NCBI GenBank assembly: GCA_964500435.1 | Contig: CAZCNL010000001.1 | Location: forward strand, 248,001-312,000 | DNA: 64,000 nucleotides | Source of the DNA: GWF2-33-9 sp964500435 | GTDB lineage: Bacteria > Bacteroidota > Ignavibacteria > Kapaibacteriales > UBA2268 | Direction: 5' to 3' | Shown here: in pieces, positions 25,929 through 33,580 of the stretch | How the letters are laid out: each line of letters starts with the position of its first letter | How positions within the stretch are numbered: the first letter of the stretch is position 1 | Translations under genes and position numbers: made by a program | The notes under the pieces: generated by a model | What the model was told of the DNA's origin: nothing | The model's input: only the letters and a program-made list of their open reading frames with translations | Database searches by the model: none

Positions 25929-28046
25929 ATGAAAAAAATTATAATCTTATTATTTACTTGCTTTCTTAATATATACTCCCAAATACCAGAAATACTCATT
26001 CCAGGTGATCATTTCGAAACAAAGCCCAATTGCTCATTTCAAGAAAAGTATTCTAAACCTAAGATCCAAAGCATAAGCAGTGCCTTGAATTTGAGAAATT
26101 ATGATGTTTTAAAATATAATATCTATCTTGATTGGTATAATATTATGTTAACGCCATATGTACAAGGAAATTATCGCCAATTCAGCGGGGTCAATTCAAT
26201 CACGTTAAAAATCACTTCGGATTTTGCTAATTCTTTATCCTTCGATGTTCAAAATATTTTAATCGATTCTGTAAAAATTAAAAATGAAAATTATAAACTC
26301 AATTTTTTACAAAATCCTGATTCAGTTACGGTAACACTTTTACAAACCAAGTTTAAGGATGACACAGTCAATTTAATAATTTATTATACTTATCAAGGCA
26401 AAGAAGATGGTGGTCTATATCTATTTCCAAAAGGACAATACGTTGGACAAGGACCACCACCAAAGAGAGATTCGATTTTTGTTTTAGAACAACTTGCTTA
26501 TACAATGAGCGAACCAAGAGACGCAAGAAAATGGGTCCCTTGCAATGATAACCCATATGATAAAGCACTTGTTGAAATGTCTGTAAAGTTGCCAAAAGGC
26601 TTCAACGCTTCTTCAAATGGTTTTTTGACAAAAATTGATACAATAAAGGATTCTGTTTATTTTCATTTTTCGTCACAATACGAGATGGCAACATATTTAA
26701 TGGTGATGAATGCCTCCAAATTTAGAAAAGAAACTGCACAATATACTAGAATAACCTATCCTAACGAAAAAATACCAATTGATTATTACGTTTGGAATGA
26801 TGATTGGCAAAGCGATACCACAAATGGTGGAGCATACAATGCTGAAAACTCTTTCCGTAATGTTCCGAAAATGATTGAAAATTTTTCAAAAGTTTTTGGT
26901 GAATTTCCATTTGAAAAATATGGAATGACGGCAGTTCAACCATTCAACTTTGGCGGAATGGAGCACCAAACATTAACAACAATTAACAGAACTTGGTTGA
27001 GAGGCTACTACGAAACAGGAATTGCACATGAATTAGCTCATCAATGGCTCGGAGATATGATTACTTGTGCAACTTGGTTGGATGTTTGGATTAATGAAGG
27101 CGGTGCCACTTGGAGTGAAGCTCTATGGATTGAAAGTATTTATGGAAAAAAAGCTTATTACGATTATATGCAAAATGTGATAAGCAAATATTTAAATAAT
27201 GAATCTTTATATAGCATTGCAATTTATGGTGTTCCAATAAACAGCATTTTTGTTCAACCTATTTATTTACTTGAATATAATAAAGCAAGTTGGGTTTATT
27301 ATATGCTAAGGGAACAACTGGGTGATGAAAAATTTTTCTATGCCTTACACAGTTTAATGAATAAATATAAATACAAGAGTTTAGAAACAATCGATATAAT
27401 CAAAAGCTTTAAAGAGGATTTACCCGATTCTGGTTTAAATTTTGACATCTTCTTTAATCAATGGGTCGGTTCGGCCGGTCATCCAATTTTTGATATACAG
27501 TCACAGGTTCAAGACTGGGGACTAGGTAGAGCAAAAGTAAAGATTTCATTAAGTCAAATTCAAGATTATCCTGGGGTTCCTGTTTCGTTTATTACTCCTT
27601 TGAAATTCAATTTTTATAAAGACAGTACTTTAGTTCAAAGTGAAGTTGTTCAATTAAATAAGAAATATCAAACATTTGAATTCGAACTAAAATTTAAACC
27701 TGATTCAGTTGCAATTGATCAAAGTTATCTTATATGTCAAGTTAATTCCAATATTTTATCAGTCAAGAATATCGAAAACTCTGATAATTTAAATTCTATT
27801 TTCCCAAATCCAGTTTTTAAAGGAAATCTTGCTAAGTTAAAAATAAACATAGTTTCTAACGACAACATATCAATTTATGTCTATAATACTTTGGGACAAC
27901 TTGTAACAAATATTTATAATGGCAATTTACACCCATCGAATTACGAAATTTATATTCCAACTGACAATTTGACTTCTGGAAATTATTATATCATAGTTAA
28001 ACAAAACAAAGTACAAGAAACATATAATTTCTTAGTAATCGAATAA
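25929..28046 (+). CDS. Secreted M1-family zinc aminopeptidase with T9SS sorting domain
   Basis: 705 residues. Short signal peptide (about 1-18, IIILLFTCFLNIYSQ). The gluzincin core has the aminopeptidase exopeptidase motif NFGGMEH near 338-344 and the zinc site His367-Glu368-Leu-Ala-His371 with Glu390 eighteen residues on, as in HExxH-x18-E. The last roughly 85 residues form a type IX secretion sorting domain (SIFPNPVFKGN, VYNTLGQLV, then a terminal strand), so the peptidase is probably exported and surface-attached. It would cleave N-terminal residues from peptides outside the cell. Followed after 10 nt by the PfkB kinase gene, with which it is probably co-transcribed. Confidence 0.93.
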   Translation: MKKIIILLFTCFLNIYSQIPEILIPGDHFETKPNCSFQEKYSKPKIQSISSALNLRNYDVLKYNIYLDWYNIMLTPYVQGNYRQFSGVNSITLKITSDFANSLSFDVQNILIDSVKIKNENYKLNFLQNPDSVTVTLLQTKFKDDTVNLIIYYTYQGKEDGGLYLFPKGQYVGQGPPPKRDSIFVLEQLAYTMSEPRDARKWVPCNDNPYDKALVEMSVKLPKGFNASSNGFLTKIDTIKDSVYFHFSSQYEMATYLMVMNASKFRKETAQYTRITYPNEKIPIDYYVWNDDWQSDTTNGGAYNAENSFRNVPKMIENFSKVFGEFPFEKYGMTAVQPFNFGGMEHQTLTTINRTWLRGYYETGIAHELAHQWLGDMITCATWLDVWINEGGATWSEALWIESIYGKKAYYDYMQNVISKYLNNESLYSIAIYGVPINSIFVQPIYLLEYNKASWVYYMLREQLGDEKFFYALHSLMNKYKYKSLETIDIIKSFKEDLPDSGLNFDIFFNQWVGSAGHPIFDIQSQVQDWGLGRAKVKISLSQIQDYPGVPVSFITPLKFNFYKDSTLVQSEVVQLNKKYQTFEFELKFKPDSVAIDQSYLICQVNSNILSVKNIENSDNLNSIFPNPVFKGNLAKLKINIVSNDNISIYVYNTLGQLVTNIYNGNLHPSNYEIYIPTDNLTSGNYYIIVKQNKVQETYNFLVIE

Positions 28047-28056
28047 AGAGGACAAG

Positions 28057-29046
28057 ATGAAAAAGGACATACAACTTTGTGGAATGGGAAACGGACTTGT
28101 TGATATTCAATACCGTATCAGCGAAGAAATTATGGCTGAATTTGGTATGAAAAAAGGTGAAATGCGATTAATAGATAACGAAGAACGTCAAAGATTGGAA
28201 AAATTTTTTAAAGATTATCCATTTTATCGATGCAGTGGAGGTTCAGCAGCGAATTCCATTATTGCATTTTCTCAATTAGGAGGAAAAGCTGCATATAAAA
28301 CTGTTTTAGGAAATGATGAACTTGGAAAGTTTTATGCCAAGGAATTTGAACAATTAGGAATAGATTTATTTGCAGAATATAAAAATGATTATCCAACAGG
28401 CTTATGTTTTGTTTTCATTGCACCTGACTCAGAACGGACTATGTTAACTTCGCTTGGAGCAACAGCTTTTTTCTCCACCAAAAATTTAATTGAAGATGTA
28501 ATAGCTCGTTCCGAATGGATTTATTTAGAAGGTTACAAATTTTCTCAAGAAGAAAGTACAAAGTCAGTTTATAAATCAATTGAATTAGCAAAAAAATACA
28601 ATACCAAAATTGCTTTTGGAGTTTCAGATGTGTTTATAACAGAAAACTTCCATTCAAATGTAGCTAAAGCAGTTCCCGAAGCTGATTTATTTTTCTGTAA
28701 TGAAAATGAAGCATTATCATTTACAAAAGAAAAAACGATTGAAAAAGCAACATCAAAATTATTTAATTTGGTCGAAAATGTCGTAATTACAAAAGGTGCA
28801 CAAGGTTCCATTATCAAATGGAAAAACGAAATTTTTGAAGTAAACTCATTTCCTGCTGATGCAGTAGATTCCACAGGTGCAGGCGATATGTTCGCAGGTG
28901 CCTTTTTGTATGGTGTTATCAATAAAAATAACCCACATTATGCTGCTAAATTAGCCTCATATTGCTCAGCGAAAGTTGTTTCTCAATTGGGAGCAAGAAT
29001 GGACGCAGATTATGAAGAAATAAAACAATTTATTGCAAATCAATAA
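28057..29046 (+). CDS. PfkB-family carbohydrate/nucleoside kinase
   Basis: Cytoplasmic ribokinase-fold kinase of 329 residues. N-terminal GMGNGLVDIQY, the substrate-loop GGSAANSIIAFSQLGG, and the catalytic DSTGAGDMFAGAFLYG with the general base Asp near residue 270 and anion hole GAGD. The GxxNGLVD and the GLCFVFIAPDSERTM segments resemble the adenosine-kinase-like branch, so adenosine is a possible substrate, but fructose- or ribose-type sugars cannot be excluded. Stop codon lies 10 nt before the next gene's ATG. An AGAGGA ribosome site precedes the ATG. Confidence 0.87.
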   Translation: MKKDIQLCGMGNGLVDIQYRISEEIMAEFGMKKGEMRLIDNEERQRLEKFFKDYPFYRCSGGSAANSIIAFSQLGGKAAYKTVLGNDELGKFYAKEFEQLGIDLFAEYKNDYPTGLCFVFIAPDSERTMLTSLGATAFFSTKNLIEDVIARSEWIYLEGYKFSQEESTKSVYKSIELAKKYNTKIAFGVSDVFITENFHSNVAKAVPEADLFFCNENEALSFTKEKTIEKATSKLFNLVENVVITKGAQGSIIKWKNEIFEVNSFPADAVDSTGAGDMFAGAFLYGVINKNNPHYAAKLASYCSAKVVSQLGARMDADYEEIKQFIANQ

Positions 29047-29056
29047 TGTTATTAAA

Positions 29057-30412
29057 ATGAGAGATATTAAAAACAAATCGATAAAAGAATTATTATTTGT
29101 AATCTTAATAATAATCCCTTTGAATTATTATCATTCATTTTCTCAATCTGGTATTTCATTTGCAGAATTTACAAAGCGATTGGTAAATTATTTTGATAAA
29201 GATATGATAATGGACATTCAGAAAAGTATTCCAAATATAGATAAATACACAATTTGGGGTTGGGATGTTGGTGATTTTTCTGGTGATGGAAATAATGACG
29301 TTGCGTTTACAATCAAAATTAATGCAGAGAAAAAATCAAGGGTATATTTAAATTTATTTATTGATATAGACGGATATTTTGTAAAAGTTGGTGAATTCCC
29401 CTATAATTATATTGAATTGCCACTTGAAGTTGGTCCATCCATAAAAAATGGTATTTGCTATGTTGCTCAAAAGTTAGGCTCTTCAAATTGGAAAATGAAC
29501 GGTTTTCAAGTTATAAATGGCTCATTAATTTTTAAAGAAGATTTTACATCTCAAAAATATGAATACTACACCGTCGATAATAATGTTGATTATTTTACTT
29601 TAAGAAATACAGAAAAGGTTTTTGAAAATACTAAAGGTATTGAAAAATATTTAAGGAAATATTTTGTAATTCCATCATACAATAGAGGACGGTTAATTTT
29701 TAATGGTTTTAATAATATTGTTAAAGTCGATGATATCGATTTTGTAAATAAAGGAGCTTTTTTTTGGGATGGTCCAAAAGATTGTTATTTTGAAGCAACT
29801 TCTGCTTATGATGAAGAATATTTATACTTTCAAGTTAAAGTTTACGACGATGTAGTAACAAATAAGATATGTAATAACTGTGTAAGTGATAATGTAAGTT
29901 TGTGGTTCGATGCAACTTCGGAAGGTGATACCATTAATCATTTTCAAATTAAGGATAAAGAATTAATTGTCAACAATAAACCAAGTAAGGGCGTTTATAA
30001 CTTTCAAATATTCCCCGGAGATTTTGTGGACGTTCCACCGTTGGTCAATGCATATTCTAATGATTTAGTCACTTCATTACAACAAATTTCTGCTTCTCAT
30101 ATAAAAGTTTCTTCAAATAAATTTGATGGTGGATATATTGTAAAAATCCGTATACCATATGATATTTTAGACATTGATCCCCTGAATTTCACAAATTCAT
30201 TTTATAATATTTCTTGTACAATTGAAGTACATGATATAGACAATGAATTCCGTCCTGAAGAAGAAACCGTTATAGCTACATCACAATTTGACCAAGCTAA
30301 TCCTTCAACTTATGGAAAATTACTTTTCATACCAAATAACAATTGGTATGGACTTTGTAATAACATATACAAACAAGATATTTTACAAACTTTATTAGAG
30401 TTTGGATATTGA
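29057..30412 (+). CDS. Secreted protein with FG-GAP-like segment and CBM9-like domain
   Basis: 451 residues from the ATG; an in-frame TTG further up overlaps the kinase gene and is rejected. Signal peptide about residues 9-30 (LLFVILIIIPLNYYHSFSQ). Near residue 70 a Ca-binding-type loop, GDFSGDGNNDVAF, as in FG-GAP/VCBS repeats. From about 225 to 420 there is a DOMON/CBM9-like beta-sandwich pattern: WDGPKDCYFEATSAYDEEYLYFQVKV split by DNVSLWFDA and later RIPYDIL. Such domains bind sugars or occur in secreted enzymes. No catalytic domain is seen. It sits between the PfkB kinase gene and the ATP synthase operon, 4 nt before the AtpZ/I-like gene. Confidence 0.7.
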   Translation: MRDIKNKSIKELLFVILIIIPLNYYHSFSQSGISFAEFTKRLVNYFDKDMIMDIQKSIPNIDKYTIWGWDVGDFSGDGNNDVAFTIKINAEKKSRVYLNLFIDIDGYFVKVGEFPYNYIELPLEVGPSIKNGICYVAQKLGSSNWKMNGFQVINGSLIFKEDFTSQKYEYYTVDNNVDYFTLRNTEKVFENTKGIEKYLRKYFVIPSYNRGRLIFNGFNNIVKVDDIDFVNKGAFFWDGPKDCYFEATSAYDEEYLYFQVKVYDDVVTNKICNNCVSDNVSLWFDATSEGDTINHFQIKDKELIVNNKPSKGVYNFQIFPGDFVDVPPLVNAYSNDLVTSLQQISASHIKVSSNKFDGGYIVKIRIPYDILDIDPLNFTNSFYNISCTIEVHDIDNEFRPEEETVIATSQFDQANPSTYGKLLFIPNNNWYGLCNNIYKQDILQTLLEFGY

Positions 30413-30416
30413 TTTT

Positions 30417-30701
30417 ATGTCATCAATTAAATCAAATAAAAGCAACAATAAAGTTAACAAAAAAGAACCACTTGAAGACAAACAAAGTGAACAAAATGAA
30501 TCGAGTGCATCTCGATTGGCAATTAATTTAGGTATAGAATTAATTACTCCAATTATTTTGGGTGCACTTGTAGGTAATTGGCTTGATAATAAAAATTCCA
30601 CTTCACCAAAATGGACAGTTATATTACTTTTTGTTGGAATTATTGTTGGAATTTACAATTTTTACAAGATTATTAAACAATTAAATAAATTAAATAAATA
30701 A
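30417..30701 (+). CDS. AtpZ/AtpI-like ATP synthase accessory protein
   Basis: 94 residues: a hydrophilic Lys/Glu/Ser N-terminus of about 40 residues and two membrane helices (LGIELITPIILGALVGNWLD and WTVILLFVGIIVGIYNFY). The LG...P...G...G..LD pattern and the position ahead of atpB match the AtpZ/AtpI family, which helps assembly of the c-ring or Mg import. The ATG at 30417, 4 nt after the upstream stop, is preferred over the TTG that overlaps that gene. Confidence 0.82.
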   Translation: MSSIKSNKSNNKVNKKEPLEDKQSEQNESSASRLAINLGIELITPIILGALVGNWLDNKNSTSPKWTVILLFVGIIVGIYNFYKIIKQLNKLNK

Positions 30702-30702
30702 T

Positions 30703-30990
30703 TTGAAAGAAGCTATATACTCAATTTTTTGTGCATTTATTATAAATTTAGCAAGTTTTCTTTTTTTTATTACATTCTTCAAATTTCTTAAAACTAATGA
30801 TTGGCAAAAATTAACTAAACGAATAGGACTAAAAATTATATTTAAAGCAATTCTGTTGCTTTTATTACTTTTCCTCTCTACACATATAATCAACATCAAA
30901 AATCCTTCATTTGCAATTTCATTCGGTTTCTTTTTATTTCTTGAAATATTGTTAGAAGTATTTTATACCAGTAAACATCGTAAATCATAA
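30703..30990 (+). CDS. Small membrane protein of the atp operon
   Basis: 95 residues with three strongly hydrophobic helices and a basic C-terminus (TSKHRKS). It starts at a TTG one nucleotide after the AtpZ/I-like stop codon; no ATG is available in frame near the beginning. Position and size match the second poorly conserved AtpI-type membrane protein that precedes atpB in many FCB-group operons. No diagnostic motif, so the assignment rests on context. Confidence 0.65.
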   Translation: MKEAIYSIFCAFIINLASFLFFITFFKFLKTNDWQKLTKRIGLKIIFKAILLLLLLFLSTHIINIKNPSFAISFGFFLFLEILLEVFYTSKHRKS

Positions 30991-31001
30991 TTCAAAAAAT
31001 T

Positions 31002-31031
31002 TTGTTAAATTAGAAAAATTCGTTAACTTTG
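31002..31031 (+). promoter_or_regulatory. Full Bacteroidota-type promoter upstream of atpB
   Basis: TTG at 31002-31004, exactly 19 nt, then TAACTTTG at 31024-31031, the consensus spacing of the Bacteroidota primary sigma factor. The atpB ATG follows 23 nt later. It allows transcription of atpB onward independently of the two small membrane genes. Confidence 0.7.
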
Positions 31032-31054
31032 TAATTATATAAAAAGCAAAATTT

Positions 31055-32098
31055 ATGGCAATTAATTCAGTTGCAAATTCAAATAATTTATGGGCACAAA
31101 ATGCCTCGAACACTCAATCAAATTTTACTGCTACAAAAGACACATTACAAACAAGTACAATAAACGCCGAAAGCCATAATGCCGAAGAAAGTAATGTTAT
31201 ATCTGACATTTTACAAGAACATCTTTTAGACCATCATGGATACAATTTTTTCGATGTTTTTCACATTGATTTACCGATAATTTTATACGATGACCAACTA
31301 TACGCTTATCCTTCGATGAAATCTATGCTTGATGGTGGCACTTTTACTGAAATCCATCATAACATTGTGCGTAAAGATACTCATCAGCCTCCTAAATTAG
31401 ATTTATCTATTACATCTTTGGTTATGTTTCAATGGCTTTCTATTCTATTATTGCTCGTAACATTCTTTATTTCTGCAAGAAAATATAAGAAAAATCCGAC
31501 AAAAGGACCTAAAGGCTTCCAAAACCTTTTAGAAGTTTTAGTTATTTTCATTAGAGATGATATTGTAAAACCAAATATACAAAGCCCAAAATTAGCTAAT
31601 ACATTAAGTCCATATTTTGTTGCTTTGTTCTTCTTTATCCTAGTAATGAACTTATTCGGTTTAATTCCTGGAGGACATTCAGCAACAGGAAATTTAGCTG
31701 TAACGGCAGGACTTGCAATCACAGCATATTTTGTAATAAACGGTAGTGCAATTTTCCACGTTGGCTTCAAACATTGGTTGAAAGAGTTTACCGGTGGTGC
31801 ACCTTGGGGAATTTGGATAATAATGATACCAATTGAAATTTTGTCGATGTTTACAAAACCTTTCGCATTGACAATACGTCTTTTTGCAAACATGACCGCC
31901 GGGCATGTTATTATATTTAGTTTACTCGGATTAATATTTATGCTTCATTCATTAGCAGTTGTTCCAATTTCTATAGGATTTTCATTATTTATTTATATAT
32001 TAGAACTGTTAGTTGCGTTCATACAAGCATATGTATTTACAATATTAACAGCAGTTTTTGTTGGTTTAGTTACAGTAGAACATAGTGTAGAACATTAA
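31055..32098 (+). CDS. atpB: ATP synthase subunit a (F0)
   Basis: Membrane subunit forming the proton half-channels, 347 residues. The essential arginine lies in LTIRLFANMTAGH in the fourth helix of the core, and IPIEILS and the final ELLVAFIQAYVFTILTAVF helix are typical. The first roughly 60 residues are hydrophilic and Asn/Ser/Thr/Glu rich, an N-terminal extension also found in many Bacteroidota subunits a. A stop codon in frame 12 nt upstream fixes the start at this ATG. Confidence 0.96.
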   Translation: MAINSVANSNNLWAQNASNTQSNFTATKDTLQTSTINAESHNAEESNVISDILQEHLLDHHGYNFFDVFHIDLPIILYDDQLYAYPSMKSMLDGGTFTEIHHNIVRKDTHQPPKLDLSITSLVMFQWLSILLLLVTFFISARKYKKNPTKGPKGFQNLLEVLVIFIRDDIVKPNIQSPKLANTLSPYFVALFFFILVMNLFGLIPGGHSATGNLAVTAGLAITAYFVINGSAIFHVGFKHWLKEFTGGAPWGIWIIMIPIEILSMFTKPFALTIRLFANMTAGHVIIFSLLGLIFMLHSLAVVPISIGFSLFIYILELLVAFIQAYVFTILTAVFVGLVTVEHSVEH

Positions 32099-32144
32099 TT
32101 TTTTATTCAAATTATTATAATTAAAAAATTACGAGGTAAAAAAA

Positions 32145-32372
32145 ATGGATCCTAAAGCATTAGCATTCTTAGCAGCAGGTATAGGTGCGGGTATGTCCGT
32201 AATTGGCGCTGGTGTTGGTATTGGTAAATTAGCCGCTTCTGCATTAGAAGCAGCTGGTCGTCAGCCCGAAGCTTCAAGCAAATTACAAACAATGATGATT
32301 ATTGCTGCCGCTCTTATCGAAGGTGTTGCATTGTTCGCTGAAGTTATCAGTCTTTTGATGGCAATCAAGTAA
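32145..32372 (+). CDS. atpE: ATP synthase subunit c (F0)
   Basis: Proteolipid of the rotor ring, 75 residues, two helices joined by the polar loop GRQPEA. The ion-carrying carboxylate is Glu59 in AALIEGVALF; it is followed by Gly and there is no Gln in helix 1 at the Na+-site position, so proton rather than sodium use is likely. A second acidic residue, Glu66 (LFAEVIS), lies two turns further on the same face, where hydrophobic residues are usual. AAATTACGAGGTAAA gives a good ribosome site. A strong hairpin without T run follows the gene. Confidence 0.96.
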   Translation: MDPKALAFLAAGIGAGMSVIGAGVGIGKLAASALEAAGRQPEASSKLQTMMIIAAALIEGVALFAEVISLLMAIK

Positions 32373-32408
32373 TATTTATTGTATTACTATATTCATCATT
32401 TTTCTTTC

Positions 32409-32441
32409 ATTGTTGCATTGTTGAAAATACAATGCAACAGT
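32409..32441 (+). other. Intercistronic hairpin between atpE and atpF
   Basis: Perfect 11-bp inverted repeat (32411-32421 with 32429-32439, loop TGAAAAT), extendable by a wobble and an A-T pair. There is no T run after it, so it is probably an mRNA-stabilising or processing structure rather than a terminator. Such a structure after atpE could help produce the high c-subunit stoichiometry. Confidence 0.6.
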
Positions 32442-32482
32442 GAATTGAAAATTTTTAAAAACCAAAAATAAAATATCAAGAT

Positions 32483-32977
32483 ATGGAAAAATTATTATCT
32501 GTAAATCCTGGCTTGTTGATTTGGACAATGGTCAATTTTTTAATTTTCTTGTTCCTTCTTCTCAAATTTGGCTTAAAACCAATGATGAATTCACTCAAAG
32601 CACGTGAAGATAGCATCAATTCTGCAATTGAAAATGCCGAATTAGCAAACAAAAATGCAGAAAGATTAATTAAAGAAGCTGAAGAAAAAATCATAGAAGC
32701 CTCTAAAGAAGTAAATTCAATAATTCAAAAAGGGAAAGAGCAAGCAAACATTATTATTAGCAATGCAAAAGAAGAAGCAGAAAAACTTCGACAAGAAAAA
32801 ATGGAAAACGCAATTAAAGAAATTAAACTTAATCAAGATGCCGCTTTCCAAGAATTAAAGAAAGAAATTGCAGGGTTAGTAATTCAAGCTACCGAAAAGG
32901 TTATTGAAGAAAAACTTAGTCCTGAAAAAGATTATGAATTAATTAATAAATATATTCAAAAATTATCTAAAAATTAG
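32483..32977 (+). CDS. atpF: ATP synthase subunit b (F0 peripheral stalk)
   Basis: 164 residues: one N-terminal membrane helix (LLIWTMVNFLIFLFLLLKFG) with LKPMMNSLKAREDSI immediately after it, then a long Glu/Lys/Ala-rich helix of the dimeric stator stalk. Length and layout are those of the family. The ATG is 110 nt after atpE, with the intercistronic hairpin between them; atpH follows after 5 nt. Confidence 0.95.
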   Translation: MEKLLSVNPGLLIWTMVNFLIFLFLLLKFGLKPMMNSLKAREDSINSAIENAELANKNAERLIKEAEEKIIEASKEVNSIIQKGKEQANIIISNAKEEAEKLRQEKMENAIKEIKLNQDAAFQELKKEIAGLVIQATEKVIEEKLSPEKDYELINKYIQKLSKN

Positions 32978-32982
32978 TCAAA

Positions 32983-33519
32983 ATGACAAATAGTAAAGTT
33001 GCTTTTCGTTATGCTAAAGCTATTTTGCTTTTAGCCCAAGAAACAAAACAAACAGATTTAATTTTGAAAGATTTTGAGTTTGTTTATAATATGCTCTTAA
33101 ATTCTAAGGAATTTTATGCATTTACTCAAAACCCGATTATTAGACCATCTAAAAAAGTCGTGATATTTAATGAGCTTTTCAAGGATAAAATATCTGATTT
33201 TACTTTGAAATTTTTAATTTTAGTTATTAATAAAAATCGAGATAAACTAATTAAATCAATCATAACAAGTTATTTTGACCAATATAACGAGCTAAATAAC
33301 AGATTAAAAATTCAAGTATATACTGCCAAAGAATTGAACCAAGAAATAAAAAACTCAATAATTTCAAAAGTTCAAGAATGGACAGGAAAAACAATTTTAC
33401 CGGAATTTTCAATTGACAATAAAATAATTGGTGGTATTCAAATAAAATTTTCAGATTATTTTTATGATGCTTCCATTAAAAGTCAACTCGAAAATTTATA
33501 TTTAGAATTAGCAAGTTAA
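32983..33519 (+). CDS. atpH: ATP synthase subunit delta (F1/stator)
   Basis: 178 residues connecting the b-subunit stalk to alpha3beta3. The family pattern begins with VAFRYAKAILLLA and closes with the KIIGGIQIKFSDYFYDASIKSQL type motif (here DNKIIGGIQIKF then YDASIKSQLENL). The ATG is 5 nt after atpF. 61 nt separate it from atpA. Confidence 0.95.
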   Translation: MTNSKVAFRYAKAILLLAQETKQTDLILKDFEFVYNMLLNSKEFYAFTQNPIIRPSKKVVIFNELFKDKISDFTLKFLILVINKNRDKLIKSIITSYFDQYNELNNRLKIQVYTAKELNQEIKNSIISKVQEWTGKTILPEFSIDNKIIGGIQIKFSDYFYDASIKSQLENLYLELAS

Positions 33520-33580
33520 AAGTAAATAATATATAAAAATAAAGAATATTTAGTAGGAAAATAAAAATTCAAGGTATAAA

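Noticed and set aside
31429..31893. Long open frame on the minus strand inside atpB
   Set aside because: It is the complement of conserved atpB coding sequence, has no ribosome site and no family features.
32411..32439. Hairpin as a transcription terminator within the atp operon
   Set aside because: No T run follows and atpF, atpH and atpA continue on the same strand; treated as an RNA structure instead.
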